Origin: Actinoplanes sp. L3-i22 | GTDB taxonomy: Bacteria > Actinomycetota > Actinomycetes > Mycobacteriales > Micromonosporaceae | Assembly (NCBI RefSeq): GCF_019704555.1 | Contig: NZ_AP024745.1 | Coordinates: 5,154,501-5,218,500 of the forward strand | DNA length: 64,000 bases | Direction: 5' to 3' | Part shown: positions 8,777 through 17,356 of the stretch, in pieces | Layout of the letters: each line of letters starts with the position of its first letter | How positions within the stretch are numbered: position 1 is the first letter of the stretch | Notes under the pieces: generated by a model | What the model was told of the DNA's origin: nothing | Databases searched by the model: none | The model's input: only the letters and a program-made list of their open reading frames with translations | Translations under genes and position numbers: made by a program

Positions 8777-9288
8777 GTCAGGTACTCCTTCCCCGCCCGC
8801 GGGGGTGGCGGGCAGGCTAGGCCTCCGGTGCGGCGGTCTGGCCGTCACCGGCTGTGACAGGTGTGACGCTATCTACATCCATCTATTTTTGGAATAGCCG
8901 GGACCATCCCGTGCCCCGGGCGGAGGACCATATTCTTTGCGTACGACCTGGGCCCGCGCCCGCATCGGTGTCGACCGCGGTGCAGACGGTGTCCAGGTGC
9001 GTCGTGGCCTGCTGCCGGCAGGGGGTAGTGATGGTTTCCGGCGCCGCGACCGCATCCGGACCTCGTCGCCTGACGCGGCTTCGCGCAGCCTTTTCGTACT
9101 TCCGAGGTGCCTTGCCCGGCGTGCGGAAGGGACGCTGCTCCATGGCGCGTTGGAGGGACGAGCCCATTTGAGTGGTGGATCGAAGCCGTGGCCCTCTCTG
9201 TGCGCTCGCTGAGAACCGCTCAGCTTCCTCCCAATGACGTCTCGTCAGACTTTCCGCCGGAAGTCGATTCTGGCTGGAGGCCGATTTC
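8777..9288. other. Non-coding gap between protease and lipase-like gene
   Basis: I see no supported gene in these 512 bases; the open frames are arginine-rich shadows without ribosome-binding sites. An AT-rich patch at about 8864-8895 contains TAGCGT on the minus strand and may hold the protease promoter. GGAGG at 9275-9279 is the ribosome-binding site of the next gene. Confidence 0.5.
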
Positions 9289-10557
9289 ATGCACATGTCC
9301 CGCCGTAGATTGCTGGGAATGGCCGCCGCGTCTGTCGCCGCGCCGGCGCTCACCGGTACAGCCGCGCACGCCGCACCGCAGGCGCAGCGCATTCCGCTGC
9401 GGTTGAGCTTGCCGGCGCCGACCGGCCCGTACCGGGTGGGCGTCACCGATCTGCACCTGGTCGACCATTCCCGTCCTGATCCGTACATGACCGGGCAGCC
9501 CTATCGGGAACTGATGGTCAGCGTCACCTACCCGGCCGACGACATCCGAGGTCATGAACGGTCCGGCTGGCTCACCCCTGGCCTGGCGGCGGTCGCGGGG
9601 GAGCGATACGACCCGCTCGTGGACGAGCGGCCGGGCCTGGTCGATTGGGCCGGCGCCCGTACGCACGCCTACACGAACGCACCGGTGAAGACCGTCGAGG
9701 GTGGATGGCCCATCCTGGTGCGGCCGCTCGAACATTGGGGAAGCGCGTCACACATCCGGATCGCCATGGCGGAGATGGCGAGCCGCGGTTACATCGTCGT
9801 GGCTTCCGAGCCGACGTTCGAGACTCCGGTGCTCTTCCCCGGCGGCCGGAGTGTGCCCGCTGATCCGGCGGCGAATCCGCCGACCGATTTCCCCGACCTG
9901 GTGCAGTTCGTGCGGGAAAAAGTCTATGGCTCCCGGGTGGCTGACGCCAGATTCGTCCTGGACCAACTGCAGTCACTCCAGAACGGCAAGAACGCCGACA
10001 TCAGCGGTCAGGTGCTTCCCCGAGGACTGCGCCGGGCACTCGATCTACAGCGGGTCGGGGTGTTCAGCGGTGGCTGGTCCACCGGACTGATGAGTCTGCA
10101 ACTGCTGCACGACGACCCGCGGATCGACGCGGCGTTCGTAGGGGACACCGTGGTGAGCGTCCAGGATGAGAACAGCGACCTCCGCCTGCCGTGGCTTCCC
10201 GCTGTGCGGGTGGACCGCCCGACGTTCGTCATGGGTCCGACTCTGGTGGGTGCGGATCCGATGTGGGACAGCCAGTGGCAGAACCTGCATGGCTGGCGGC
10301 GGGAGACCGAGTTGGTCGATGCCGGCCAGTTTTCCTTCCTCGACTTCCAGTCGTTGTTGCCGCAGATCCAGGTCGGCCTGGGTCAGCCGGCCGAAAAGTA
10401 CTCCGCTTTTATCGGCACGATCGCGCCGGGGGAGTCGCTCCGGACCCAGCACACCTATCTGGCCGCGTTCTTCGACAAGTTTCTTCGGGGGCGCGACAAC
10501 CGCCTGCTCGACGGCCCGTCAAAACGCTTCCCGGCCGTGCGATTTACCCGCCGATAA
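9289..10557 (+). CDS. Tat-exported alpha/beta hydrolase, PAF-acetylhydrolase/lipase-like
   Basis: The 422-aa protein begins with a twin-arginine signal (MSRRRLLGMAAASVAAPALT, cut near AHA). The body resembles the platelet-activating-factor acetylhydrolase/cutinase-like group, with VSVTYPAD strands and the nucleophile elbow GGWSTG (GxSxG type). The position where the family has its catalytic histidine before a Ser-Phe-x-Asp motif reads AGQFSFLDF, so glutamine replaces histidine. That makes hydrolase activity uncertain. The start has GGAGG 9 bases upstream. It lies alone between the M4 protease and an opposing unknown gene. Base composition is slightly less extreme than its neighbours. Confidence 0.82.
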   Translation: MHMSRRRLLGMAAASVAAPALTGTAAHAAPQAQRIPLRLSLPAPTGPYRVGVTDLHLVDHSRPDPYMTGQPYRELMVSVTYPADDIRGHERSGWLTPGLAAVAGERYDPLVDERPGLVDWAGARTHAYTNAPVKTVEGGWPILVRPLEHWGSASHIRIAMAEMASRGYIVVASEPTFETPVLFPGGRSVPADPAANPPTDFPDLVQFVREKVYGSRVADARFVLDQLQSLQNGKNADISGQVLPRGLRRALDLQRVGVFSGGWSTGLMSLQLLHDDPRIDAAFVGDTVVSVQDENSDLRLPWLPAVRVDRPTFVMGPTLVGADPMWDSQWQNLHGWRRETELVDAGQFSFLDFQSLLPQIQVGLGQPAEKYSAFIGTIAPGESLRTQHTYLAAFFDKFLRGRDNRLLDGPSKRFPAVRFTRR

Positions 10558-10649
10558 TCAAGCCACGCATCGAACGCGTCGCTGGGCCGTCCGTTCGTTG
10601 ATGTCCGAGTGGCCGACGGGTGACCGGCCAGGGCAGGGCGAGGCCTTCG

Positions 10650-11186
10650 TCAGTTGTCGAAGTGGGTGAGCCGCTGGAAGTTGAGGGTTGCCGGCGTGTG
10701 GAAGAAGGTCGCGGCGAAAGCGTGGGCGGGTTCGACCGAGGTGACGAGCCAGCCGAGGCCGGGTATCTCGAACATCCTGCCGGGCGTCGGGTTGCCGTCG
10801 ATGGTTGCGGTGACGAGGGCTCCGCCGGACGAGACGAGTTCGATGAGTTGCTCGGTGGCGTCTGGTACCGAGAGGTGCTGGCTCTCCGCGAAACGGTCCG
10901 AGAATGCCAGTACGGCTTGGAGGGACGGACCGGAATAGACGCCCGACAAGCGTTCCGGCGCGAAGGACCACACCGTGACGCCGGGAAGATCAGACTTGTT
11001 CTCGTCGTCCGGGGCGCCTCCGCGGACCCGTGCTACTCCGACGACCGCTCCTCGGGTCTCCATCCACCCGTCCCACGCCGGTTCTCCGAGTTCCTCGCGC
11101 ACCGCGTCGAACACGGGGAAGGAGATGTCGCGGCTGGGATCGAGCGAGGGAGTCTCCACGCCCTGAGCGTAGAAGCGACGGCGCAC
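10650..11186 (-). CDS. Hypothetical protein, 178 aa
   Basis: The family is not recognised. The product is soluble, without signal or membrane segments, and moderately acidic. It contains VFDAVREELGEPAWDGWMET at the N-terminus and a strand-rich C-terminus (ATFFHTPATLNFQRLTHFDN). The fold might be of the small alpha/beta type seen in SMI1/immunity-like proteins, but that is only an impression. The start is taken as GTG 11184-11186; GTG 11157-11159 (VETPSLDP) is an alternative with a better upstream AGGG. It converges on the lipase-like gene. Confidence 0.62.
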   Translation of the reverse strand: MRRRFYAQGVETPSLDPSRDISFPVFDAVREELGEPAWDGWMETRGAVVGVARVRGGAPDDENKSDLPGVTVWSFAPERLSGVYSGPSLQAVLAFSDRFAESQHLSVPDATEQLIELVSSGGALVTATIDGNPTPGRMFEIPGLGWLVTSVEPAHAFAATFFHTPATLNFQRLTHFDN

Positions 11187-11301
11187 TGCCGCGATGAGGT
11201 GCGCTGACAGCTGACTCCGGCGGCGGCTGCGCGGAACCCGGCGGCTTGCTGCGGACCGGGTCCAGGCGCACGACGGTGACCCAGGTGTGGGCCGGCGCTT
11301 G

Positions 11302-11314
11302 TATCGTGCGGGCT
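11302..11314 (+). promoter_or_regulatory. Leaderless -10 element
   Basis: TATCGT is followed by GCGGGCT and then GTG 11315. No ribosome-binding site is visible. Confidence 0.4.
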
Positions 11315-12136
11315 GTGGAACCGGCTGAACCGCCGCGGCGGGCGTGGAGCACGCAGCCCGTGCGCGATCACCGCCGCCCGCGCGCGAACTGGCTGACCAC
11401 GACCCTCGGCGTGCTCGGCTTCGTCGGCGTCTGCTGTGGGCTCACGGTGATCAAGACCTCGGCCCACTTCGCGGCCCGCTGGATCGGCCTGCTCCCGACG
11501 CTGGGCCTGGTGGTGCTGGGCGTCGTCGTGGCGATGGTGCGGGCGGACCTGCTGCGCCGGCGGGACCAGCGGATCCGCCGGGAACTGGACTCCTATCTGG
11601 AGCGCGAGGACTGGTCACCGGTCACCGGACCGACGTCCTGGCCGTGGACGGCGCCCGAGGGCACGGTCACCGTGGACCGGGCGTACGGCGGACGGTTTTC
11701 GATGGTCTTCGGGGAGATCTCCTGGAGTCGGGACGCACTCGGCGGCAGCACCGACAACTCGACGGGCCGGGGCGTTTTCTGGGTCGTCACCCTGCCGCGG
11801 CCCGTTCCCGACGCGGCGGTCCAGCGGCGCCGGGGCGTTCCGCGCCGCCGCGCCGGCGAGGACGAGTTCCGGCGGCGGTTCCGCTGCATCATCGACGAGC
11901 CGTGGATCGCCGATCGCCTCGCCGGCCCGGCCGTCCGCGAGGCCTACGTGAGCGGCCGGATCCCACCGTGGACGGTCCGCGGCGACCAGCTCTACGTCGT
12001 GATCAGGACGAAGCGGCAGCTCGATCCGGCGCTGGTGGCGACCCTGGTCGACCAGGCGCAGACCCTGAGCCGGTTGCTGACCGCGCCGGCCGGCCCGGAC
12101 CCGATCCAGGAGGCGCCACCGGGAATCGCCGGGTAA
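11315..12136 (+). CDS. Hypothetical membrane protein, 273 aa
   Basis: After a proline-rich cytosolic start the protein has two membrane helices (residues about 25-47 and 55-75). A long soluble part follows, containing an EREDWSPVTGPTSWPW segment and a conserved-looking C-terminal domain ending at LVDQAQTLSRLL. The family is unknown; similar architecture is common in actinomycete membrane proteins of no known function. The start was chosen at GTG 11315 because of the leaderless -10 element; upstream ATG 11246 is open but lacks support. Confidence 0.65.
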   Translation: MEPAEPPRRAWSTQPVRDHRRPRANWLTTTLGVLGFVGVCCGLTVIKTSAHFAARWIGLLPTLGLVVLGVVVAMVRADLLRRRDQRIRRELDSYLEREDWSPVTGPTSWPWTAPEGTVTVDRAYGGRFSMVFGEISWSRDALGGSTDNSTGRGVFWVVTLPRPVPDAAVQRRRGVPRRRAGEDEFRRRFRCIIDEPWIADRLAGPAVREAYVSGRIPPWTVRGDQLYVVIRTKRQLDPALVATLVDQAQTLSRLLTAPAGPDPIQEAPPGIAG

Positions 12137-12192
12137 CGCCGGGCCGATCCACGGGCGGGTGCGCTGGACCGGGCCCGTTGCGGCCGGTGTGC

Positions 12193-12714
12193 TCACGCCG
12201 TACGCAAATCGGTGTTTGATCTTGGGTTTTGACTGGTCTTTCGTTCGTAGTGGCGGCGGGCCTTCATGCGGTTGCCGCAGATGGCCATGGAGCACCAGCG
12301 GGCGCTGTTCGACTTGCTCTGGTCGAGCAGGAACAGCCGGCACTCGGTGTTGGCGCAGGCCCGCAGCCGGCCCGGGCTGTGCACCCGCAGCGCGTCCCAG
12401 GCGAGCACCGCGCGGGCCGCTGCCGTCCGGCCGGCGGGCAGGTCGAGCACCCAGGTGATCCCGTCCGCGCGCATCTCGGGCCGGCGGCTCACCCCGGCGG
12501 TGAAGCGGGCCAGGCCGTCGGTGCCGCCCGTGCCGCGGACGAGTTCCTGCAGCTCGGACCGCACGTCAAGCAGCGCCCGCCACTCGGCGTCGGTGGCCGG
12601 CTGATCGTGAGCGGTGAGCCAGTCCGGGCCGGTGAGCTCGTCCTTCGGCGTCCCGTCGAGTACGGGCGTCGAGTTGAGCAGGGCCAGCAGCAGGGCCTCG
12701 TCGGTCGTCGGCAT
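12193..12714 (-). CDS. CGNR zinc-finger / ABATE-domain transcriptional regulator
   Basis: The 173-aa protein has an N-terminal ABATE-like helical domain. Its C-terminal CGNR zinc finger has cysteines at about 120, 125, 141 and 146 and the diagnostic ICGNRMKARRHYER. Such proteins are putative regulators, usually of adjacent catabolic genes. It is divergent from the epoxide-hydrolase-like gene at 12804 with an 89-base gap, so that operon is the likely target. Start ATG 12712-12714. Confidence 0.9.
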   Translation of the reverse strand: MPTTDEALLLALLNSTPVLDGTPKDELTGPDWLTAHDQPATDAEWRALLDVRSELQELVRGTGGTDGLARFTAGVSRRPEMRADGITWVLDLPAGRTAAARAVLAWDALRVHSPGRLRACANTECRLFLLDQSKSNSARWCSMAICGNRMKARRHYERKTSQNPRSNTDLRTA

Positions 12715-12803
12715 GTCGCAATCCTAACCCCCATACGTCGCTTGACAGGTTACAGGCGTCATGCTTGAGTTCTAACCATCAACGCCGTCAACGGAGGTTA
12801 GCA

Positions 12804-13673
12804 ATGAACGTCGTGCATCACCGCTACGTCACCGTCCAGGGTCGGCGGCTGTTCTACCGGGAGGCCGGACCGGCCGACGGCCCGGTGGTCGTGCTGCTGC
12901 ACGGGTTCCCGACCAGCTCGTTCATGTTTCGTGAGCTGATCCCCGCGCTGGCCGGGCGCTACCGGGTGATCGCGCCGGACCATCTGGGCTTCGGGCTGTC
13001 GGATGCCCCGCCGGCCGACGAGTTCGGCTACACCTTCGACGCGCTGACCGAGCTGACCGCGGGGCTGCTCGACCAGCTCGGGGTGGTCAGCTACGCGATC
13101 TACGTGCAGGACTACGGCGCGCCGATCGGCTGGCGGCTCGCGCTGGCGAACCCCGGCGCGATCACCGCGATCATCACGCAGAACGGCAACGGGTACGACG
13201 CCGGCTTCGTCCCCGGGTTCTGGGCGACGGTGTGGGCGTACCACCGCGAGCGGACGCCGGAGACCGAGGCCGGCGTGCGCGGCGCGCTGACCCGCGAGGC
13301 GATCCGCTGGCAGTACCTGACCGGCGTCCCGGACGAGACCCTGGTCAGCCCGGACACCTGGGAGCACGACTTCGCGCTGGTGTCGCGGCCCGGCAACGAC
13401 CTGGTTCAGCTGGCGCTGTTCGGCGACTACGCGACCAACCCGCCGCTGTACCCGGCGCTGCACGAGTACCTGCGCACGCACCGCCCGCCGGTGCTGGCGG
13501 TCTGGGGCGAGGGCGACGAGATCTTCGGCCCGGACGGCGCCCGCGCGTTCGCCGGGGACGTCCCGGACGCCGAGATCCACCTGCTCGCCGGCGGCCACTT
13601 CCTGCTGGAGAGCGCCGGCGACCAGGTCGCCGACCTGATCAACGACTTCCTGGACCGCAGGGTCAAGTCGTGA
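12804..13673 (+). CDS. Alpha/beta hydrolase of the epoxide hydrolase / haloalkane dehalogenase type
   Basis: This 289-aa cytosolic enzyme has an oxyanion motif HGFPTSS (residues 34-40) and an aspartate nucleophile at about D103 in VQDYGAPIGW. The aspartate, rather than serine, marks the epoxide hydrolase/dehalogenase branch. Candidate acid residues lie in WGEGDEIFGP and the catalytic histidine in GGHFLLE. The start at ATG 12804 follows ACGGAGGTTAGCA. It is translationally coupled by GTGA to the following SDR, and divergent from the CGNR regulator. Confidence 0.92.
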   Translation: MNVVHHRYVTVQGRRLFYREAGPADGPVVVLLHGFPTSSFMFRELIPALAGRYRVIAPDHLGFGLSDAPPADEFGYTFDALTELTAGLLDQLGVVSYAIYVQDYGAPIGWRLALANPGAITAIITQNGNGYDAGFVPGFWATVWAYHRERTPETEAGVRGALTREAIRWQYLTGVPDETLVSPDTWEHDFALVSRPGNDLVQLALFGDYATNPPLYPALHEYLRTHRPPVLAVWGEGDEIFGPDGARAFAGDVPDAEIHLLAGGHFLLESAGDQVADLINDFLDRRVKS

Positions 13674-14383
13674 GCGACCTGACCGGGCGGACCGTGCTGG
13701 TGGTCGGGCGGGCCGGCGGCATCGCCCGCGCGATCACCCTGGCGGTCCGCGAAGCCGGCGGGCAGGTCGTGGTCGCCGGCCGGGATCCGGAGGCGCTCGC
13801 CGCCGCCTACGACGACCCCGGCGTCACCGCGGAACAGGTCGACCTGACCGATGAGCGCAGTGTCGCCGCGCTGGCCGGGCGGCTCGGCCGGGTCGACCAC
13901 GTGGTGTCCACCGCCTCGGCGCGGGCTCGCGGCGTCGTGGGGGAGCTGGACCACGACACCGTGCTCGCGTCGTTCGACGTGAAGGTGCTCGGGCCGATCC
14001 TGCTGGCCAAGCACTTCGCGCCGCGGCTGCCGGCGGACGGCTCGTTCGTGCTGTTCTCCGGCTCGTCGGCGCGCAAGCCCACGGCCGGCATGCTCGCCGT
14101 CGGGGCCACCAACGCCGCGGTCGACGTGGTGGCCCGCGGCCTGGCGGTCGAGCTCGCGCCGATCCGGGTGAACGCGATCTCGCCGGGCACGATCGACACC
14201 GGGGCGTACGACGGGCTCGGCGAGCAGCGCAAGGCCGAGCTGTTCGCCGCCCGGCGAGCCGGCAGCCCGGCCCGCCGGATCGGCACCGCCGCCGACGTGG
14301 CCGAGGCCGTGCTGTTCGCGCTGACCAGCACGTTCGTGACCGGCCAGGTGCTCGGCGTGGACGGCGGCGAACCGCTCGTCTAG
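13670..14383 (+). CDS. SDR-family protein with degenerate active site
   Basis: This 237-aa Rossmann-fold protein starts at GTG 13670, overlapping the hydrolase stop. The nucleotide-binding loop is atypical (VGRAGGIARAI instead of TGxxxGIG). The active-site helix reads VGATNAAVDVVARG, so both the tyrosine and the lysine of YxxxK are missing, although the serine strand (LFSGSSARK) and the C-terminal RVNAISPGTIDTG are conserved. It probably works with, or modifies the product of, the coupled hydrolase, or has a non-reductive role. The 3' end overlaps the convergent pectate lyase by 4 bases. Confidence 0.87.
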   Translation: MSDLTGRTVLVVGRAGGIARAITLAVREAGGQVVVAGRDPEALAAAYDDPGVTAEQVDLTDERSVAALAGRLGRVDHVVSTASARARGVVGELDHDTVLASFDVKVLGPILLAKHFAPRLPADGSFVLFSGSSARKPTAGMLAVGATNAAVDVVARGLAVELAPIRVNAISPGTIDTGAYDGLGEQRKAELFAARRAGSPARRIGTAADVAEAVLFALTSTFVTGQVLGVDGGEPLV

Positions 14384-15708
14384 GACTCGAAGGCGCCCAG
14401 GTCCGGGGCGGCGCCGTTGTACGACAGTCCGACGTTCGTGCCCTTGTCGATCAGGGTGCTGCCGGCGGCGAGACGCAGGTACGGCAGGACGGGCAGGCTG
14501 CCGTCGGACTGGCGCGAGACGTTCCAGCCGGTGGTGGCCACGCTCTGGAACTGGGCGTCCGACATGGTCACGCCCAGGTTCCACGAGTTGTACGACGCAC
14601 TCGTGCCGCTCATGTTCGCGGTGAGCGTCCCGGCGTACGCAATATTGTTCCTGAGGTTTCCGAGACCGACCGCCGAGCCGCCGGAATTGATCCCGAGCAT
14701 GTCGAAATCGACGCCGTTGCTGTAGGCGGTGTTGTTGAAGTAGTCGTTGGCGACCGTGTGATGGTTGCTGTAGAAGCCCTGCGACCGGTTCAGGAACGCC
14801 ACCGACTGCCGGACCGTGTGCTTGACGCCGCCGGAGACGTAGACACCGCCGTATCCGCCGGCCTTGAACCCGGCCCCGTTCCCGGCCGCCGTCGTGGTCT
14901 GCGGCAGGTAGCCGTTGCGCCACGACCACGAGTTCTCGATGGTCACCGGCGAATACGCGTTGATCAGGTCGAAGCCGTCGTCGGAGTTCCACCACGACCG
15001 GCAGCCGCGGAACACGTTCCCGGACTTCCCGGCCGCGATGTGCGCGCCGAATCCGTCGGCGTTCTCGCCGGCGCCGTTCGAACTGTACGGATCGTAGTTG
15101 TCGTGCGAGTCCGAGTTGAGCACCAGATTGTTGCCGCCGCCGGCGACGAACACACCCGGCCCCATGTTGTTGTGCGTGTTCAGCTTCTCGAACGTGTTGT
15201 TGCTCCCGGAGATCCAGACGCCCCACGACTCGTGGTTCGCGCTGTTGTTCTGCCGCACCCCGCTGATCTCGAAGCCGCGCAGGTAGACGTAGCTGCCGGT
15301 GACGTCGAAGCCCTTGATCCGGCAATTGACGCCGGTCATCCCGGAGAAGTCGAACAGCACCTTCTCGCCCGGATAGTTGACGTAGCTGATCGGGCTGCCG
15401 GAGGTGCCGCTCTTGTTCAGCGTGATCGCGTCGACGACCGCGGTCTGGCTGGAGCAGCTGGTGGTCGCGGCGGTGTAGGCGTACGTGCCGGCCCGGAAGT
15501 TGACCGTGTCGCCGGCCGCGGCGACGCTCTGCGCCTTGGCGATCGTCTTCCACGGCGCGGCGATCGTGCCGGACGCGCTGTCACTGCCGCCGGGGGAGAC
15601 GTAGTAGACGGCGGCCGCGTGCGCGGCGGACGGGACGGCCACGGCGATCGCCGTCACGCCGGTGGTGAGCAGACACGTCAGTGCCGCCCGGAGTCGGTGC
15701 TCTCGCAT
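14380..15708 (-). CDS. Secreted pectate lyase-like protein (PL9 type, parallel beta-helix)
   Basis: The 442-aa protein starts with a Sec signal peptide (ALTCLLTTGVTAIAVAVPSA, cut after AHA). A right-handed beta-helix follows. The PL9-type calcium-binding aspartates are in ENADGFGAHI and WWNSDDGFDLINAY, and the catalytic lysine is probably in GFKAGGYGGVY. PL9 enzymes cleave polygalacturonate by beta-elimination outside the cell. TGAGGAGCACC immediately upstream is the ribosome-binding site. It is probably controlled by the palindrome at 15747. Confidence 0.93.
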   Translation of the reverse strand: MREHRLRAALTCLLTTGVTAIAVAVPSAAHAAAVYYVSPGGSDSASGTIAAPWKTIAKAQSVAAAGDTVNFRAGTYAYTAATTSCSSQTAVVDAITLNKSGTSGSPISYVNYPGEKVLFDFSGMTGVNCRIKGFDVTGSYVYLRGFEISGVRQNNSANHESWGVWISGSNNTFEKLNTHNNMGPGVFVAGGGNNLVLNSDSHDNYDPYSSNGAGENADGFGAHIAAGKSGNVFRGCRSWWNSDDGFDLINAYSPVTIENSWSWRNGYLPQTTTAAGNGAGFKAGGYGGVYVSGGVKHTVRQSVAFLNRSQGFYSNHHTVANDYFNNTAYSNGVDFDMLGINSGGSAVGLGNLRNNIAYAGTLTANMSGTSASYNSWNLGVTMSDAQFQSVATTGWNVSRQSDGSLPVLPYLRLAAGSTLIDKGTNVGLSYNGAAPDLGAFES

Positions 15709-15746
15709 TGGTGCTCCTCAGGCTAAGGGGGATTGAGGAGCGTCAA

Positions 15747-15759
15747 TTAAGTCACTTAA
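15747..15759. promoter_or_regulatory. Palindromic operator upstream of the pectate lyase
   Basis: TTAAGT-C-ACTTAA is a perfect 6-1-6 palindrome in an AT-rich island of otherwise GC-rich sequence, 39 bases before the lyase start. Its composition suggests it overlaps the promoter and binds a catabolite or pectin-responsive regulator. The regulator is not in the window. Confidence 0.5.
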
Positions 15760-15791
15760 GTTACGGGCCGGTCAAGGTTGCGGCCGGGACA

Positions 15792-15804
15792 TAGGCTGCC
15801 GTCC
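15792..15804 (+). promoter_or_regulatory. Leaderless -10 element
   Basis: TAGGCT is followed by GCCGTCC and then ATG 15805; there is no ribosome-binding site. Confidence 0.4.
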
Positions 15805-16338
15805 ATGATCGGCGAGCACGTGCGCGACCTGGCCGTCACCGCGGCGATCTTCGGGTTCTTCGCCTCCTCCTGGTTCGGCTGGGCGCAGGAGGCGCCGCCC
15901 CGCCGCTGGCGCCCGTGGCTGATCGCCGGCTCGGTGACCAGCGTCCTCACCCTGCTGGCCGGGCTCCTGCTGGCCTGGCCGCACTGGAGCGACGGCACCG
16001 TCTTCGACGAGGACACCAGTCGTACGTTCGGGATCGTCGTCGGGATCGAGTTCGGCGCGGCGGCCCTCGGCGCGGGGCTGCTCGCCCTGCGCCGCAAGAC
16101 CGAACTGATGTCGGTGTGGATCGCGTTCGTCGTCGGTGTGCACCTGTTCCCGGTCGCCGCGATCATGCACTACCCGGCGATCCACGTCGTCGGCGCGCTG
16201 GTCACGCTGGGGTCGCTGGCCGCGGTGCCGGTCGCGCGCTCCCGGGGCCTGACCCCGAGCGCCGTGGTCGGCGCGTCCACCGGAACCATCCTGGTCACCG
16301 GCGCGATCCTCTCGGCGGTGGCCGCGGCCGCCGCCTGA
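15805..16338 (+). CDS. Hypothetical integral membrane protein, 177 aa
   Basis: Four to five membrane helices cover most of the protein (about 10-28, 42-62, 82-100, 105-140 and 155-175), with short loops and no soluble domain. The loop WFGWAQEAPPRRWRPW is tryptophan-rich. The family is unknown. The start is set at ATG 15805 by the leaderless -10 element; an earlier ATG at 15778 would lie inside the promoter. It lies upstream of the LpqC-like gene with a 66-base gap. Confidence 0.75.
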   Translation: MIGEHVRDLAVTAAIFGFFASSWFGWAQEAPPRRWRPWLIAGSVTSVLTLLAGLLLAWPHWSDGTVFDEDTSRTFGIVVGIEFGAAALGAGLLALRRKTELMSVWIAFVVGVHLFPVAAIMHYPAIHVVGALVTLGSLAAVPVARSRGLTPSAVVGASTGTILVTGAILSAVAAAAA

Positions 16339-16404
16339 TTCCCGGAACCTCGACAGTATGAACACAACGGTCATCGTCGATGGGTTCGGGCGCACGGTGG
16401 GGGC

Positions 16405-17352
16405 ATGACACCACTGTTCGCGGCAACCGCCGCCCTGCTGTTCCTGGTGCCGGCCCCGGCGACGGAGACGGCACCGGGCACGATCACCGACCGGCCGGTG
16501 CACACCACCGGCTGCGGCAAACGGCCACCGGCCCCGGCCGGCACCTCGATCACCCGGACCGTCACCAGCGGCGGGATCGACCGCACCTACCTGCTGCACC
16601 TGCCGGCCGGCTACCGCCCGGGCCGCGCCACGCCGGTCGTGCTCAGCTTCCACGGGCGCACTCGTACCAGCGAATACCAGGAAGAGCTCACCCGGATGGA
16701 CGACCTCGACGCGATCGTCGCCTATCCGCAGGGCACGATCGGCACCGATGGCCAGCCGTCGTTCCAGGGCGCGCCGTACTCGTCCGGCGTGGACGACGTG
16801 CGGTTCACCGGCGACCTGCTCGACGACCTCCAGCGGCGGCTGTGCGTCGACCCGGCCCGCATCTTCGTCTCCGGCAAGTCCAACGGCGGCGGCTTCGCGG
16901 GCCTGCTGGCCTGCCGGCTGGCCGGGCGGATCGCGGCGTCCGCACAGGTCAGCGGCGCTTTCTACCCGCAGGGCGGGGACTGTGCGCCGAGCCGGGCGAT
17001 CCCGGTCGTCGAGTTCCACGGGACGGCGGACGCCACGATCCCGTACGCCGGCAATCCGGCCAAGGGACTGCCGCCGATCATGGAGTGGCTCGGGGCCTGG
17101 GCCGTACGCAATCGATGCTCTTCCGATTTCTCGCAGCGCACCCCGGTCGCCGGAGTGACGAGATTTGCCTGGTCACGATGCGCCGCGGCGGTCGAGCACT
17201 ACCGGATCGACGGGCTCGGGCACACCTGGCCGAGCACCACGACGAACCCGGACTCGGCCACGCCCACGGTGCTCGACGCGACGCCGATCATCTGGCGCTT
17301 CTTCCGGGCCCACCCGCTGCGATCCGCGGTGGAGGGCTGCGTGTTCACTTAG
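16405..17352 (+). CDS. Secreted esterase, LpqC / PHB-depolymerase-like
   Basis: This 315-aa extracellular serine esterase belongs to the PHB depolymerase/feruloyl esterase (LpqC) family. It has a signal peptide (first 20 residues), a PVVLSFHG oxyanion strand, nucleophile S159 in VSGKSNGGG, an acid residue in EFHGTADATIPY and catalytic histidine near 272 in GLGHTWPS. Cysteines around 37, 147, 183 and 195 may form disulfides. The ribosome-binding site is GGTGGGGGC. Substrates could be polyester or feruloyl esters of plant wall, consistent with the nearby pectate lyase. Confidence 0.92.
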   Translation: MTPLFAATAALLFLVPAPATETAPGTITDRPVHTTGCGKRPPAPAGTSITRTVTSGGIDRTYLLHLPAGYRPGRATPVVLSFHGRTRTSEYQEELTRMDDLDAIVAYPQGTIGTDGQPSFQGAPYSSGVDDVRFTGDLLDDLQRRLCVDPARIFVSGKSNGGGFAGLLACRLAGRIAASAQVSGAFYPQGGDCAPSRAIPVVEFHGTADATIPYAGNPAKGLPPIMEWLGAWAVRNRCSSDFSQRTPVAGVTRFAWSRCAAAVEHYRIDGLGHTWPSTTTNPDSATPTVLDATPIIWRFFRAHPLRSAVEGCVFT

Positions 17353-17356
17353 CGGT

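Noticed and set aside
8883..9488. Minus-strand 201-codon frame before the lipase-like gene
   Set aside because: It overlaps the Tat signal of the real gene and lacks a ribosome-binding site or recognisable domain.
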